DNA of 64,000 nt, from positions 22,619-86,618 of the forward strand of contig NZ_CAMPPE010000005.1 in the NCBI RefSeq assembly GCF_946893725.1, written 5' to 3'. The DNA is from Anaerococcus sp. Marseille-Q5996 (GTDB lineage Bacteria; Bacillota; Clostridia; Tissierellales; Peptoniphilaceae). Below the pieces are notes generated by a model, which saw only the letters and a list, made by a program, of their open reading frames with translations, was not told the origin of the DNA and did not search any database. The stretch's first letter is position 1. Every line of letters begins with the position of its first letter. Positions 9,437 through 17,564 of the stretch are shown piece after piece. Made by a program: the position numbers and the translations under genes.

Positions 9437-10119
9437 TACATAACCTCCGTAAAGTAATCTTCTACACCCATTTGATGATTTAATCTTATGTCATCTACAC
9501 TTTCATTTACGATTATTTTTCCATTTTTTACAAAAACCGCCCTATCCAAAACTTTTTCAATTTCAGAAATCAAATGAGTAGATATTAGCAAAATTCCATT
9601 ATAATCAAAATTTTCAATAATGGTATTTATTACCATTTTTCTAGATTTGGGATCCACCCCACTGATTGGTTCATCTAATAAATATATTTTTGCTTTTCGG
9701 CTAAGGGTAAGGGCGATTTGAACTTTTTCACGCATACCCTTTGAACATTCTCCAAGCTTTAATTCACTTGAAATATTAAATCCTTTTAGCAAATCATAAA
9801 ACTTTTTGCTATCAAAATCTTCATAAAATTTTTCATATATGCTAACCACATCATTTATTTTCATGCTTTTATCTAAGGGCATATGGTCAGGTTGGTAGGA
9901 AACTATACTATTTGTATGGCCACCAGGTTTTTGCCCATTTATTTTTACAAAACCCATATAATCTCTTTCAAGTCCTGCAAGAATTCTTAATAGGGTTGTC
10001 TTCCCTGATCCATTTTCCCCAACTAGGCCAACAATTTGCCCATTTTCCAAAGTTAAATTTACATTATCTAGGGCTGCCTTACCGTTATAAACCTTGGTTA
10101 AATTTTTTATATCAATCAT
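9436..10119 (-). CDS. ABC transporter ATP-binding protein
   Basis: ATPase partner of the permease just downstream. In 227 residues it has Walker A GENGSGKTT near residue 35, signature CSKGMREKVQIAL near 127, Walker B IYLLDEP near 146, and a switch His in STHLISE. It overlaps the GntR gene by 8 nt and the permease by one base, so the three form one operon. Confidence 0.93.
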   Translation of the reverse strand: MIDIKNLTKVYNGKAALDNVNLTLENGQIVGLVGENGSGKTTLLRILAGLERDYMGFVKINGQKPGGHTNSIVSYQPDHMPLDKSMKINDVVSIYEKFYEDFDSKKFYDLLKGFNISSELKLGECSKGMREKVQIALTLSRKAKIYLLDEPISGVDPKSRKMVINTIIENFDYNGILLISTHLISEIEKVLDRAVFVKNGKIIVNESVDDIRLNHQMGVEDYFTEVM

Positions 10120-10477
10120 TTTTCTCCTCCCAATATTGTTTTAATTGGTTAATTGCGTCATCTTTTTTTAGATTTAAACTTTCTGCTCCACTTATAAATT
10201 CATCTGCTATCTTATAAAAAGAATTGTCTTCTAATTTTGAAATTAAGTTCTTATCATCTGTTACAAATCTGCCTGCTGTTCGTCTAGTTTCTGTTAGACC
10301 AGCTCGTTCCAGTTCTACTAGTGCTTTTTGAACTGTATTCGGATTTACTTCATAATCTCTTGCTAGATTTCTTACAGAGTCGATCTTTGCTCCAGGTTCC
10401 CACTGGCCAGTTGATATTTTTACCTTAAATTCTTCTAGAAGTTGCAGATAAATTGGTCTTGATGAATCAAATTCCAT
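10112..10477 (-). CDS. GntR-family (YtrA-type) transcription regulator
   Basis: Short GntR regulator of 121 residues with an N-terminal winged helix (residues 10-75, including SVRNLARDYEVNPNTVQKAL) and only a short C-terminal helical tail for dimerisation. This is the YtrA subfamily, which usually represses its own operon and the linked ABC transporter. It is the first gene of the three-gene operon. Confidence 0.9.
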   Translation of the reverse strand: MEFDSSRPIYLQLLEEFKVKISTGQWEPGAKIDSVRNLARDYEVNPNTVQKALVELERAGLTETRRTAGRFVTDDKNLISKLEDNSFYKIADEFISGAESLNLKKDDAINQLKQYWEEKND

Positions 10478-10589
10478 CCGCGCCTCCGTTTTTGTATTGT
10501 TGTATTACTATCTTAGTGCAATAATATTATATCAGCTAAATTTTATTTTGCAAGAGCTAATTTAAATTTTTCAAATATTATTTTTAAGC

Positions 10590-10621
10590 ATAAAAAAAGC
10601 AACCTTTTAGGGTTGCTTTCT
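10590..10621 (-). terminator. Terminator after thiT
   Basis: Minus-strand AAAGCAACC-CTAAAA-GGTTGCTTT hairpin with a T tail. Confidence 0.85.
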
Positions 10622-10630
10622 TTATTTCAA

Positions 10631-11191
10631 TTACATTTTTGGTAAGTCTTTGGTTAAAAAGTTCTTTAATAAGAATAGTATTACTAGGGCGATTGCGTAT
10701 TCTACAGCTAGGTATGATGCATTATAAACTAATGAATAAGCTAGCGCTCCTTGTCCTTCTGGAGCATATGATGAGAAGAATACTACACCTGATAATACGT
10801 GGGTTACAAATCTTGCAATAATTGCAATAAGTGTTCCCTTTAATATTGGTCCAAATTGGTGAGTTCTTTTAAACTCTTCTGAGTAAAGTCCAGATAGACC
10901 AATCAATCCGTATGGCATTGGATAATCAAGAATTGCTTGGATTGGATGGATTACATATCCTCCAAATAGCATATCGATGATTCCATATACTGCACCGATT
11001 AAAAATCCTTTACCTGCTCCATATCTAAGCGAAAATATAATTAATGGAATCATTTGTCCAGGTGTGATTTCTCCACCTTGTGGCATTTGAAAAAGTCTAA
11101 ATCTAGCTAAAACAAATGATAAGGCGATAGCTAGTGCGCCTTCTACTAACATCTTGGTTGTCCAAGATGATCTTGTCTGATTATTTTGCAT
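10631..11191 (-). CDS. thiT: Thiamine ECF transporter S component ThiT
   Basis: Membrane subunit that binds thiamine and delivers it through the shared ECF module. It is 186 residues from ATG 11191, which follows AAAGGAGGTATTTTTTT; an upstream in-frame ATG at 11215 lacks a ribosome site and lies against the aptamer. Family features include the PQGGEITPGQMIPL loop near residue 40 and RYGAGKGFLIGAVYGIID near 58. The TPP riboswitch upstream supports the substrate. Confidence 0.93.
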   Translation of the reverse strand: MQNNQTRSSWTTKMLVEGALAIALSFVLARFRLFQMPQGGEITPGQMIPLIIFSLRYGAGKGFLIGAVYGIIDMLFGGYVIHPIQAILDYPMPYGLIGLSGLYSEEFKRTHQFGPILKGTLIAIIARFVTHVLSGVVFFSSYAPEGQGALAYSLVYNASYLAVEYAIALVILFLLKNFLTKDLPKM

Positions 11192-11232
11192 AAAAAAATA
11201 CCTCCTTTTGCACATACTTAGAGAGGTTTAGA

Positions 11233-11303
11233 CACTTTCCTCCGCAAGCATTACCTTGACCAGGTTAAGGGTATGATCTCAGCCAACTGGCACCCCTAGT
11301 GCA
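11233..11303 (-). promoter_or_regulatory. TPP riboswitch (THI element)
   Basis: On the minus strand the THI-box blocks are clear: CTAGGGGTGCC, GGCTGAGATCATACCC, ACCTGGTCAAGGTAATGC and GCGGAGGAAAGTG. The ends pair as P1 (CACT/AGTG). It sits about 40 nt before the thiT start, with no obvious terminator between, so control at translation initiation is likely. Confidence 0.95.
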
Positions 11304-11308
11304 TATTT

Positions 11309-11337
11309 ATTATATTACATTTATAAAAAAATGCAAA
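11309..11337 (-). promoter_or_regulatory. Promoter of thiT
   Basis: Minus-strand TTTGCA, 17 nt, TATAAT. The transcript would begin right at the aptamer. Confidence 0.65.
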
Positions 11338-11359
11338 AATAAAAGGGCTGATAGCCCCT
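11336..11359 (-). terminator. Terminator after the SH3 lipoprotein gene
   Basis: Minus-strand AGGGGCT-ATC-AGCCCTTTT hairpin overlapping the stop codon, with a T-rich tail. Confidence 0.65.
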
Positions 11360-11675
11360 ATATTTCTTTTAGGTATTTTGTTTTTATATATAAAGAATCA
11401 CCGTTAAATTCTACTCTTACAAAGCCATCTTCGCTTTCATTTACTATCTTAACAACAGATCCTGCATCCAACTTATCATATGCACTTTTTTCATCCATAT
11501 CTGCATAAATATCAGTTTTTTGACTCACTTCATAAAGCCCGCCAATCTGTGGGCTATCATCTTTTTGACCTTGCTTTTTATTTTCATAAATTTTTATATC
11601 GTGGTCCTTGTAATTATCATCATTTTTACAAGCAGTAAGAGAAAAAAGACAAAGCAATAATAAAACTTTTTTAAT
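11358..11675 (-). CDS. Small SH3-domain lipoprotein with a probable ATT start
   Basis: Predicted exported lipoprotein of about 105 residues. A short hydrophobic signal ends in the lipobox LTAC, then comes an Asp/Lys-rich linker and an SH3-like segment (DAGSVVKIVNESEDGFVRVEF) of the kind that binds wall or peptides. The first standard start is TTG 11657, but that removes the two lysines of the signal peptide. Reading from ATT 11675 gives a proper KKVLLLLCLFSLTAC signal; an in-frame stop lies two codons upstream of the ATT pair. That ATT overlaps the stop of the Wzz-like gene, suggesting coupled translation. Confidence 0.65.
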   Translation of the reverse strand: MKKVLLLLCLFSLTACKNDDNYKDHDIKIYENKKQGQKDDSPQIGGLYEVSQKTDIYADMDEKSAYDKLDAGSVVKIVNESEDGFVRVEFNGDSLYIKTKYLKEI

Positions 11676-12687
11676 AATAAATCACCCCTAAAATATCAAT
11701 TTCCAGTCTTTCTAGCTCATTTACAGCATTTTCCAAATCATTTTTTAAGGCATTTTTTGAAAGTAATAGGATTTTGTAATCTTCATATTCAGCCAAATCT
11801 ATGGCTTCTGGGCTGTTAAAGTTAGCTTCATTAATTAAAATATATGGATAATTTGCTTTTAGTCCCTTAAGTTCATCAGAAATATTTTTTTCATTTTCGG
11901 GGCTAATTACAAGTCCATTTAAAATATCAGCAAGTTCACCTGCAATATTGACTTTTGTATTTGCATTTTTTAAGTGAACAAGGCCTATTACTGCATTTGC
12001 TCCCTTAGTTTTTATTTTTCTTTTAACTTTTGCAAGCTCAGAATTTTTATCCCTAGTTAAATCTGCCAAAACTTCATAATCTAATTGGCGAATATCATCA
12101 GCAGTGGAAATCCTATCTGATAATAGTTCTTTAAGGATAAGCAATAAAATTCCTAGCAAGGCCCCTACAAACAGGCCCAAGATTGCAAAAATTATTCCAC
12201 GGATTTTTGAGGCCTTACTTACAACTACATTTTGCAAATACTCAATATTTTCCATATGCAAATAATTTCTTGTATATGACCTAAATTCTTCTGCAATAAG
12301 TGTAAGGGTATCTTCTGCGCGTTTTTCGTTTGTATCCTTATATGTCAAGCTAATTACTCCGCCTTGAGGGTTGACATCATAGTCAAAGTTTTTAGAAACT
12401 TTTTTGCTATCCCAGTCTGGATCGATTTTTTCTGAAACAGTTTCAAATAGATTTTCTGATTCCAAAAATTGGGAATAAACATTGGCAAGTTTTTCATTTA
12501 AAATTAGCTTATTGTAGGTAATTGGCTCATCATCATTGCTTGTTACAATTAATACTGCCTCAGCCTCATAATCTCCTGGCAAAATATTTTGGGTAAAATA
12601 AGCCAAAAATCCAATCAAGAGTGCCGGAATAATAATCAGCCACTTATTTTTATTGATTGCTTTTCTAATATCTTGTGTTGTTAACAT
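11671..12687 (-). CDS. Wzz-like polysaccharide chain-length/co-polymerase protein
   Basis: Membrane protein of 338 residues with the Wzz arrangement: a helix near residues 14-33, a large extracellular region, and a second helix near 165-188. The C-terminal cytoplasmic part resembles a degenerate BY-kinase-like domain without a clear Walker A. It probably sets chain length or assists export of a surface polysaccharide. The neighbours are an EpsG-like polymerase 10 nt upstream and an SH3 lipoprotein overlapping downstream. No glycosyltransferases are adjacent. Confidence 0.75.
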   Translation of the reverse strand: MLTTQDIRKAINKNKWLIIIPALLIGFLAYFTQNILPGDYEAEAVLIVTSNDDEPITYNKLILNEKLANVYSQFLESENLFETVSEKIDPDWDSKKVSKNFDYDVNPQGGVISLTYKDTNEKRAEDTLTLIAEEFRSYTRNYLHMENIEYLQNVVVSKASKIRGIIFAILGLFVGALLGILLLILKELLSDRISTADDIRQLDYEVLADLTRDKNSELAKVKRKIKTKGANAVIGLVHLKNANTKVNIAGELADILNGLVISPENEKNISDELKGLKANYPYILINEANFNSPEAIDLAEYEDYKILLLSKNALKNDLENAVNELERLEIDILGVIYY

Positions 12688-12696
12688 AATATGCTC

Positions 12697-13815
12697 CTAT
12701 TTTAATGAGTGAATTGCATTTAAATTTGTAAAGAAAAAGTCATAACTTGGGGCCTTGGCCATTAAGAAAATGGCGTAGGGTATGATAAAAATAACAATGG
12801 CAAGGGCAATTAAAAATCGGCCTAGCTTATCGATATTTTTTATTTTTTCTAAAACAAGGGGTATATAAATAATTTCCAAAATCGTAAAAAAGGTTGAAAA
12901 TCTAAAGGCAATAGCAGTTGATGACCTGAATACTAATAGTACCAAAAGGGCAAACCACATGGCCTTTATACTTGCTTCTTCTATAGTAAATTTGCCAAAA
13001 TCTTTTTTTCTAAAATACATCAAGCTTGTTATAAATAATGCTGCGGCAAAGATAATTCTTGGGTCATAAAATTTCATAGCTCCTGCAAATTGCCCAGTAA
13101 AGGTATAATTTAAAACCTTAGTTGCCATTCGTCCTAGTCCAATTGCAGATAAGATTTGAGCTAAAATCCTAAACATAAGGCTTGAAAAAACTGATGCAAC
13201 AAAGGCAAGACCTGCTGTTAGAATTTTAAAAAATCTGCCAATTTCAAAGGCCATAAAAAATAAAAATGGCAATAATATTACACTTGCCCTATGAAAGGTC
13301 ATGGCAAAAACAAAAAACAAGAAGCTTTTAAAGAATTTTTTCTCACTAAAAAAATTAATGCTCATAAGTCCTAAGCCAACTGCACTTGCAGTTCTTGCCG
13401 TTTGCATATCAAATTGGATAAATATTGGCAAAAATATAATTGCGGATAAAAAAGGATTTTTGCTTTTCTTTATGGATATATATGCCACAGGAATTATTGA
13501 AAGGGCATTCATAATCACAATTATCCATTGCCTTGATAAACCAAAAGTATTTATCAAATAAGAAAATAACCTAAAGGCAAATTCCACTGGATAGGAAAAG
13601 TTTAAAACTTTTGAAAAATCTGTCCCTATATCTTTTGCAAACCACAAATAATTGTAATAATCAGCATCTCCTGATCCCCTAAAGGCTGCAAAGGCAAACA
13701 TAATAAAAAACATGAGCCCTGCAGCAAGATTTTTCTTATTATTATCCTTAAATTTTATGAAATTGTTAATTAAAAATAAGCTAAGCTCACTTAGAGTAAA
13801 TAAAGCAAATCCCAT
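12697..13815 (-). CDS. EpsG-family polysaccharide polymerase-like membrane protein
   Basis: Very hydrophobic 372-residue protein with about ten membrane helices. The early motif AFRGSGDADYYNYLWF (near residue 43) is typical of EpsG/Wzy-like polymerases, as is the later FSYLINTFGLSRQWI region. It probably polymerises repeat units outside the membrane. It is the first gene of a three-gene minus-strand group with the Wzz-like and lipoprotein genes. Confidence 0.78.
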   Translation of the reverse strand: MGFALFTLSELSLFLINNFIKFKDNNKKNLAAGLMFFIMFAFAAFRGSGDADYYNYLWFAKDIGTDFSKVLNFSYPVEFAFRLFSYLINTFGLSRQWIIVIMNALSIIPVAYISIKKSKNPFLSAIIFLPIFIQFDMQTARTASAVGLGLMSINFFSEKKFFKSFLFFVFAMTFHRASVILLPFLFFMAFEIGRFFKILTAGLAFVASVFSSLMFRILAQILSAIGLGRMATKVLNYTFTGQFAGAMKFYDPRIIFAAALFITSLMYFRKKDFGKFTIEEASIKAMWFALLVLLVFRSSTAIAFRFSTFFTILEIIYIPLVLEKIKNIDKLGRFLIALAIVIFIIPYAIFLMAKAPSYDFFFTNLNAIHSLK

Positions 13816-13962
13816 ACTTTCCCCTTCTTATCATAAGCCTATTATATCAGAATTTTTGAATATTAATAAATATTTTTAATATAAAACCCTAGGTGAAATT
13901 TATAAATAATTAAAAAATTTAATTAAAATTCATCTATATTTAACATTAACTTTACAAATCCC

Positions 13963-13993
13963 TTATGAAAACAAAACAATTATCCATTAATAT
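13963..13993 (+). promoter_or_regulatory. Possible promoter of the structured RNA
   Basis: A -10 like TAATAT at 13988-13993 lies seven bases before 14001, where the first RNA helix starts. The -35 region is weak, so this is tentative. Confidence 0.35.
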
Positions 13994-14000
13994 ATGTATC

Positions 14001-14222
14001 AAGGGAACAGTTTGAAGCTGACAGATTAATTTTCATCGCATATGCGTACTCTTCCTTAATAATAAATTTGTGTCAACTGTTTACCTTTCCGGGTACAAAA
14101 GTCTAAACCCTCAAACTTTTGTGCTTCTCTCACAATTATAAAAACTCTTCTTAGCATAAATTTTTGCAAAAAACCTTAGTGAGAGCTCTAACAGTCAGGC
14201 AGCGGCCTTGGCTGTTTTTTTG
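14001..14222 (+). ncRNA. Unassigned structured RNA, about 220 nt, with its own terminator
   Basis: This gap between divergent genes has no plausible ORF but folds well. The 5' arm 14001-14023 pairs with 14071-14087 (AACAGTT/AACTGTT and TGACA/TGTCA). ACAAAAGT at 14095 pairs with ACTTTTGT at 14115. CTCTCAC at 14127 pairs with GTGAGAG at 14179. A terminator hairpin with a T tail closes it. I compared it by memory with 6S, tmRNA, SRP, RNase P, T-box and common riboswitches and found no convincing match. A separate promoter downstream suggests it is a free sRNA rather than a leader. Confidence 0.55.
14190..14222 (+). terminator. Terminator of the structured RNA
   Basis: AACAGTCAGGC pairs imperfectly with GCCTTGGCTGTT and is followed by T6-7. 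Confidence 0.8.
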
Positions 14223-14281
14223 TATAAAAAATTATCTGGATAAATTATATCAGCAAAAATTTTCTAAATACCTTAATCCTT

Positions 14282-14310
14282 TTGAATATATTAACTACTT
14301 ATGTTAGAAT
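14282..14310 (+). promoter_or_regulatory. Promoter of the DUF1893-ECF operon
   Basis: TTGAAT at 14282, 17 nt, TAGAAT at 14305. The predicted start (about 14317-14318) coincides with the ATG of the gene. Confidence 0.75.
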
Positions 14311-14317
14311 AATTGTT

Positions 14318-14734
14318 ATGAATAATATTGATTTAGCAAAAACTACACTTTTAGAAAATAAGCATTCCATAGTTGTAGTTAAAGAAAATAATGTTGTTTA
14401 TAAGTCGGATAAAAATGGCTTATTGCCTATTATAGATGTCTATGACAGTGATAAAAAAATCCTAAAGGATGCTGCTGTTGCAGATAAAGTAATAGGTAGG
14501 GCTGCCGCACTTATTTTGATAGAAGCAAATATAAGCAAGCTTTATGCCCAGCTTATATCAGAAAATGCCATCAGTATTCTTGATAATACAAATATTGAAT
14601 ATGAATACGATAAAAAAGTAAAGGAGATAAGAAATAGGGATAATACTGGCATGTGCCCTATGGAAGAGCTATCACTAGCCACTGACAATGCTGATGAGCT
14701 AATAAAAAAAGTTAAGGAGAAATTTAATAAATGA
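14318..14734 (+). CDS. DUF1893 (TM1506-like) protein, probably leaderless
   Basis: Soluble 138-residue protein of the DUF1893 family, whose fold is related to deaminases but whose reaction is not established. It has ADKVIGRAAALILIEANI near residue 52 and MCPMEELSLAT near 106. ATG 14318 lies about seven bases after the -10 box and has no ribosome site, so the mRNA appears leaderless. A TTG at 14282 opens the same frame but is itself the -35 box. It overlaps the ECF gene by 4 nt, which suggests it acts on the imported compound. Confidence 0.8.
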   Translation: MNNIDLAKTTLLENKHSIVVVKENNVVYKSDKNGLLPIIDVYDSDKKILKDAAVADKVIGRAAALILIEANISKLYAQLISENAISILDNTNIEYEYDKKVKEIRNRDNTGMCPMEELSLATDNADELIKKVKEKFNK

Positions 14735-15270
14735 CTACAAAAAAATTAGTATATTCAGCAGTTTTTCTGGCTTTAGGAATATTATTTCCAATGATATTTC
14801 ACACTTTAGGACTGCCTGGCCAAGTGCTATTACCAATGCATATTCCTATTTTTCTAGGAGCTTTAACACTTGGACCTATTCCAGGATTATTAATTGGATT
14901 AGTAACTCCAGTTCTATCAAGTCTACTTACTGGCATGCCACCAATGGTGCCTATGGTTCCAATTATGGTTTTTGAACTAGGAGCTTACGGATTTTTTGCT
15001 GGATATTTTTACGAAAAATACCAAAAAAATGTGTTTCTTCCTCTAATCGGAGCTATGATTGTGGGTAGAATTGTAGCTGGTGTTGTGGCCTCTATTGTAT
15101 TTAATATATTTAATATGGAAGCTATCAGCATCATTCCATTTATTACTGGATCTTTTGTAAAAGGACTTCCAGGCATTATCTTAGCACTTGTTCTAGTTCC
15201 ACTTTTATATAAATGGATGCCAGCTAATATAAAAAATAATTATGATCCAAGGACAAATAGGATTGGTTAA
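14731..15270 (+). CDS. ECF transporter S component, substrate unknown
   Basis: Hydrophobic 179-residue protein with about six helices. The motif LLPMHIPIFLGALTLGPIPG near residue 35 and the Pro-rich GMPPMVPMVPIM loop near 69 place it among ECF S components. It is not RibU or ThiT, which are elsewhere in the window. Its tight coupling to DUF1893 suggests a nucleobase- or cofactor-like substrate; that is inference. Confidence 0.8.
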   Translation: MTTKKLVYSAVFLALGILFPMIFHTLGLPGQVLLPMHIPIFLGALTLGPIPGLLIGLVTPVLSSLLTGMPPMVPMVPIMVFELGAYGFFAGYFYEKYQKNVFLPLIGAMIVGRIVAGVVASIVFNIFNMEAISIIPFITGSFVKGLPGIILALVLVPLLYKWMPANIKNNYDPRTNRIG

Positions 15271-15271
15271 A

Positions 15272-15303
15272 TAAAAAAAAGACCTTGTTAGGTCTTTTTT
15301 TAT
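15272..15303. terminator. Bidirectional terminator
   Basis: AGACCT-TGTT-AGGTCT flanked by A and T runs, between the convergent ECF and DUF4097 genes. Confidence 0.85.
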
Positions 15304-16364
15304 TATCTTAAATTTATTCTGCCAAAGGCTGCTGATGCAAAGATTTCTATGTCTGATTTTTCGACATTTGTAGAAACTTCATAGCCTTTTTCTTTTTGCA
15401 TTTTGTTTTTAAATTTGTCGCTTAAGTTTAGGCCTTGGCTTAAAACATTAGCTTTTATTTCACCATTATAGGATTCGCTATCTATTACTATATTTCCAAA
15501 TCCTGAGTTTAAATCAATTTTTTCGCTATCTTTGATATTGTAAATTCTAATATTTCCAGAATCTGTGTCTGCAAATAAGTTTTTAGTATCTAATCCATCT
15601 ACCCTAATATTGCCGCTAACTGCATCAATTTCTGCTTTTTCGCCACTAATATTAGCTAAGTATACAGATCCATTTACATTATCAATTGTTAAATCCCCAT
15701 TGGTATTTTTTATATCTACTTTTCCATTTGTATTTTGAATGTCGATATTTCCTTGGGAATTTATCACATTTACTTTTGCATTTATAGAATTAATGCTAGT
15801 TTCTGTAAAATCAACATCTTCGATTTCGATATTACCATTTACAAGGTTAATATTTAGGTTTTCGTATAGATTTTTGCCTAGGGCAAGCTTTATAATTGAA
15901 GTTGCTTCAAGATTTTGGTAAGTTTCGTTGATTTTGATATTTAAATCATCTTCTACAATTTCAATATCTAAATAATCTAAAAGTTCGCCTTTTTTCGCCC
16001 AAATATCTTGGTTGATTGTGATTGCAGAATCACTTGCTCGCTCTATCAAAACTTTGCCTGATGGAATGTCGATATTGATAGTGTTGATTTCATCATCAAT
16101 TCTCATTTCCTTATTTGTATTTACTTGGCCTTTGATATTGTATTGGTTGATGTCAATATTGTCCAAATCTATATTTGAAAGTGATTCGAAAGCATCAGTT
16201 GTTTTTTTGATGACACTTTCTATAGATTGGTTGATTTTAGCCATAAAGTCGCTTTCGTTGCGATTTTTTTTATTGCCAACAGCGCTTAATAAGTCATTTG
16301 CTTCTTCAACAGTAATTTTACCTTCTTTAAGCATTTCTAAAATTAATTGTTTTTCATCATTCAT
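15303..16364 (-). CDS. DUF4097 (YvlB/LiaG-like) protein with N-terminal SHOCT-like segment
   Basis: 353-residue protein. Residues 1-30 form a short helical segment (ILEMLKEGKITVEEANDLL). From about residue 70 it is a beta-solenoid-like run of short strands (NINLVNGNIEIEDV, GNIDIQNTNGKVDI and similar), typical of DUF4097 proteins linked to envelope-stress operons. No signal peptide is visible. It overlaps the DUF2089 regulator by 8 nt, and both proteins carry the same helical signature, so they probably work together. Confidence 0.8.
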   Translation of the reverse strand: MNDEKQLILEMLKEGKITVEEANDLLSAVGNKKNRNESDFMAKINQSIESVIKKTTDAFESLSNIDLDNIDINQYNIKGQVNTNKEMRIDDEINTINIDIPSGKVLIERASDSAITINQDIWAKKGELLDYLDIEIVEDDLNIKINETYQNLEATSIIKLALGKNLYENLNINLVNGNIEIEDVDFTETSINSINAKVNVINSQGNIDIQNTNGKVDIKNTNGDLTIDNVNGSVYLANISGEKAEIDAVSGNIRVDGLDTKNLFADTDSGNIRIYNIKDSEKIDLNSGFGNIVIDSESYNGEIKANVLSQGLNLSDKFKNKMQKEKGYEVSTNVEKSDIEIFASAAFGRINLR

Positions 16365-16713
16365 CTTTTAATTCCTCCAATAATTCACGGGCTTGGTCAG
16401 CTGTGATTTCGCCGTTATCAAGCATATTAAGGATATCTAAACGGCTTTCTTTTTTATCGATTTTGCCACCTAGTTTTGCTACTAACTTATCAATTCTATT
16501 TCTAACTGTTGGGTATGAAATGCCGATTTCTTCTCCAACATCTTTGATTGATCCTCTTTTTTGTAAAAATAATTCTATAAATTCTTTATCTTCTTTATCA
16601 AGTCTAGAAAATTTGTCAATTTCAAATTCACCACTTACTTCTGTATAACAACTATTGCATCTATATGATGTGATGATCATCTCGTCACCACAGTTTGGAC
16701 ATTTATTAATCAT
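16357..16713 (-). CDS. DUF2089 zinc-ribbon helix-turn-helix regulator
   Basis: 118-residue probable transcription regulator. A Cys4 zinc ribbon (CPNC near residue 5, CNSC near 19) is followed by a sigma-like HTH (SIKDVGEEIGISYPTVRNRI near 54-73). The C-terminal helix pair ILNMLDNGEITADQARELL repeats the N-terminal segment of the DUF4097 protein encoded next to it. It is the first gene of a two-gene operon, with AGGAGGCTATCT before its start. Confidence 0.85.
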   Translation of the reverse strand: MINKCPNCGDEMIITSYRCNSCYTEVSGEFEIDKFSRLDKEDKEFIELFLQKRGSIKDVGEEIGISYPTVRNRIDKLVAKLGGKIDKKESRLDILNMLDNGEITADQARELLEELKDE

Positions 16714-16844
16714 AGATAGCCTCCTTTTGATTTTAATATACTACCAATTTTAATTTTTGTAAAGTCTATTTTAATATTTTTAATATTTTTTTCTTTATTT
16801 TTAAATTTATCAATTACACTTTGATAAAACACACATTTTCTTCA

Positions 16845-16874
16845 ATAAAAAAAGACTTGAATTTTCAAGTCTTA
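16845..16874 (-). terminator. Terminator
   Basis: Minus-strand AAGACTTGAA/TTCAAGTCTT hairpin with a T7 tail, after the membrane protein gene that stops at 16872. The rest of 16714-16871 is AT-rich with no gene. Confidence 0.85.
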
Positions 16875-17564
16875 TATATAATCTTTTGCCCAGTAGGATT
16901 TTAATGTACGAACAATCCATAATATGGTATTTACCATGACAACCGCTAAAAAAAGCATTCCTAATAGCAAAAAAGATGCCATGCTTATGTCATTTGTAAA
17001 TATTCTTGGTGGCAGGAAATTATATAAAAATGCTGATACAAAGAAAAATGCCATCCATTTTAGGCTGGTTTTTAAATTTCCATCAAAGTCTGGGAAAATC
17101 ATTTGTTTTTTGCCATAGCGATTTTCATATTCATCCCTTTTTCTTCTGATTTCTTCACGTTTATTTTTGTCCGCATGGTCAATTTTTGCTGAAAAATAAT
17201 GCTCCATATCTTCATTTGTTGTTGCATATTTTAATAAATTGTCGACTTCTTCTTGGCTGTATTCTTGATTTAAAATTTTACTGGTAATGGCTGCCTTTGA
17301 TTTGTAGGTCTTGCGATTTTCCCTTAAATCTTTTAGTTTTTGGACATCACGGGTATCTGACAAAAGTTTTTCAGTTTCTGCCTCGTATTTTCTTTGGTAT
17401 TTTAAGAGATTTGTAAAAATAAATACAAATACCAAAATTACAAACATTTGGGCTATTAAAACCATTATCTCACCAGCATTAAATATTGTAGCAAGTCCCA
17501 TAAAAAAAGCTGGGATTAATATTGTAATAATGGAAAGTCCCAAAAATTTTAAAATAGATCTCAT
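16872..17564 (-). CDS. Membrane protein of unknown function
   Basis: I do not recognise this 230-residue protein. It has two hydrophobic helices near residues 8-50, a charged helical cytoplasmic middle (EAETEKLLSDTRDVQKLKD to about 155), and two further helices near 170-220. It overlaps the stop of the upstream glycosyltransferase gene by 4 nt, so it is probably co-expressed with glycolipid synthesis. Confidence 0.7.
   Translation of the reverse strand: MRSILKFLGLSIITILIPAFFMGLATIFNAGEIMVLIAQMFVILVFVFIFTNLLKYQRKYEAETEKLLSDTRDVQKLKDLRENRKTYKSKAAITSKILNQEYSQEEVDNLLKYATTNEDMEHYFSAKIDHADKNKREEIRRKRDEYENRYGKKQMIFPDFDGNLKTSLKWMAFFFVSAFLYNFLPPRIFTNDISMASFLLLGMLFLAVVMVNTILWIVRTLKSYWAKDYI

Noticed and set aside
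14001..14222. 6S RNA, tmRNA, SRP RNA or THF/preQ1 riboswitch
   Set aside because: The 5' arm pairs with the middle rather than the 3' end, and the conserved blocks of these families are not found. Only a covariance search could settle it.
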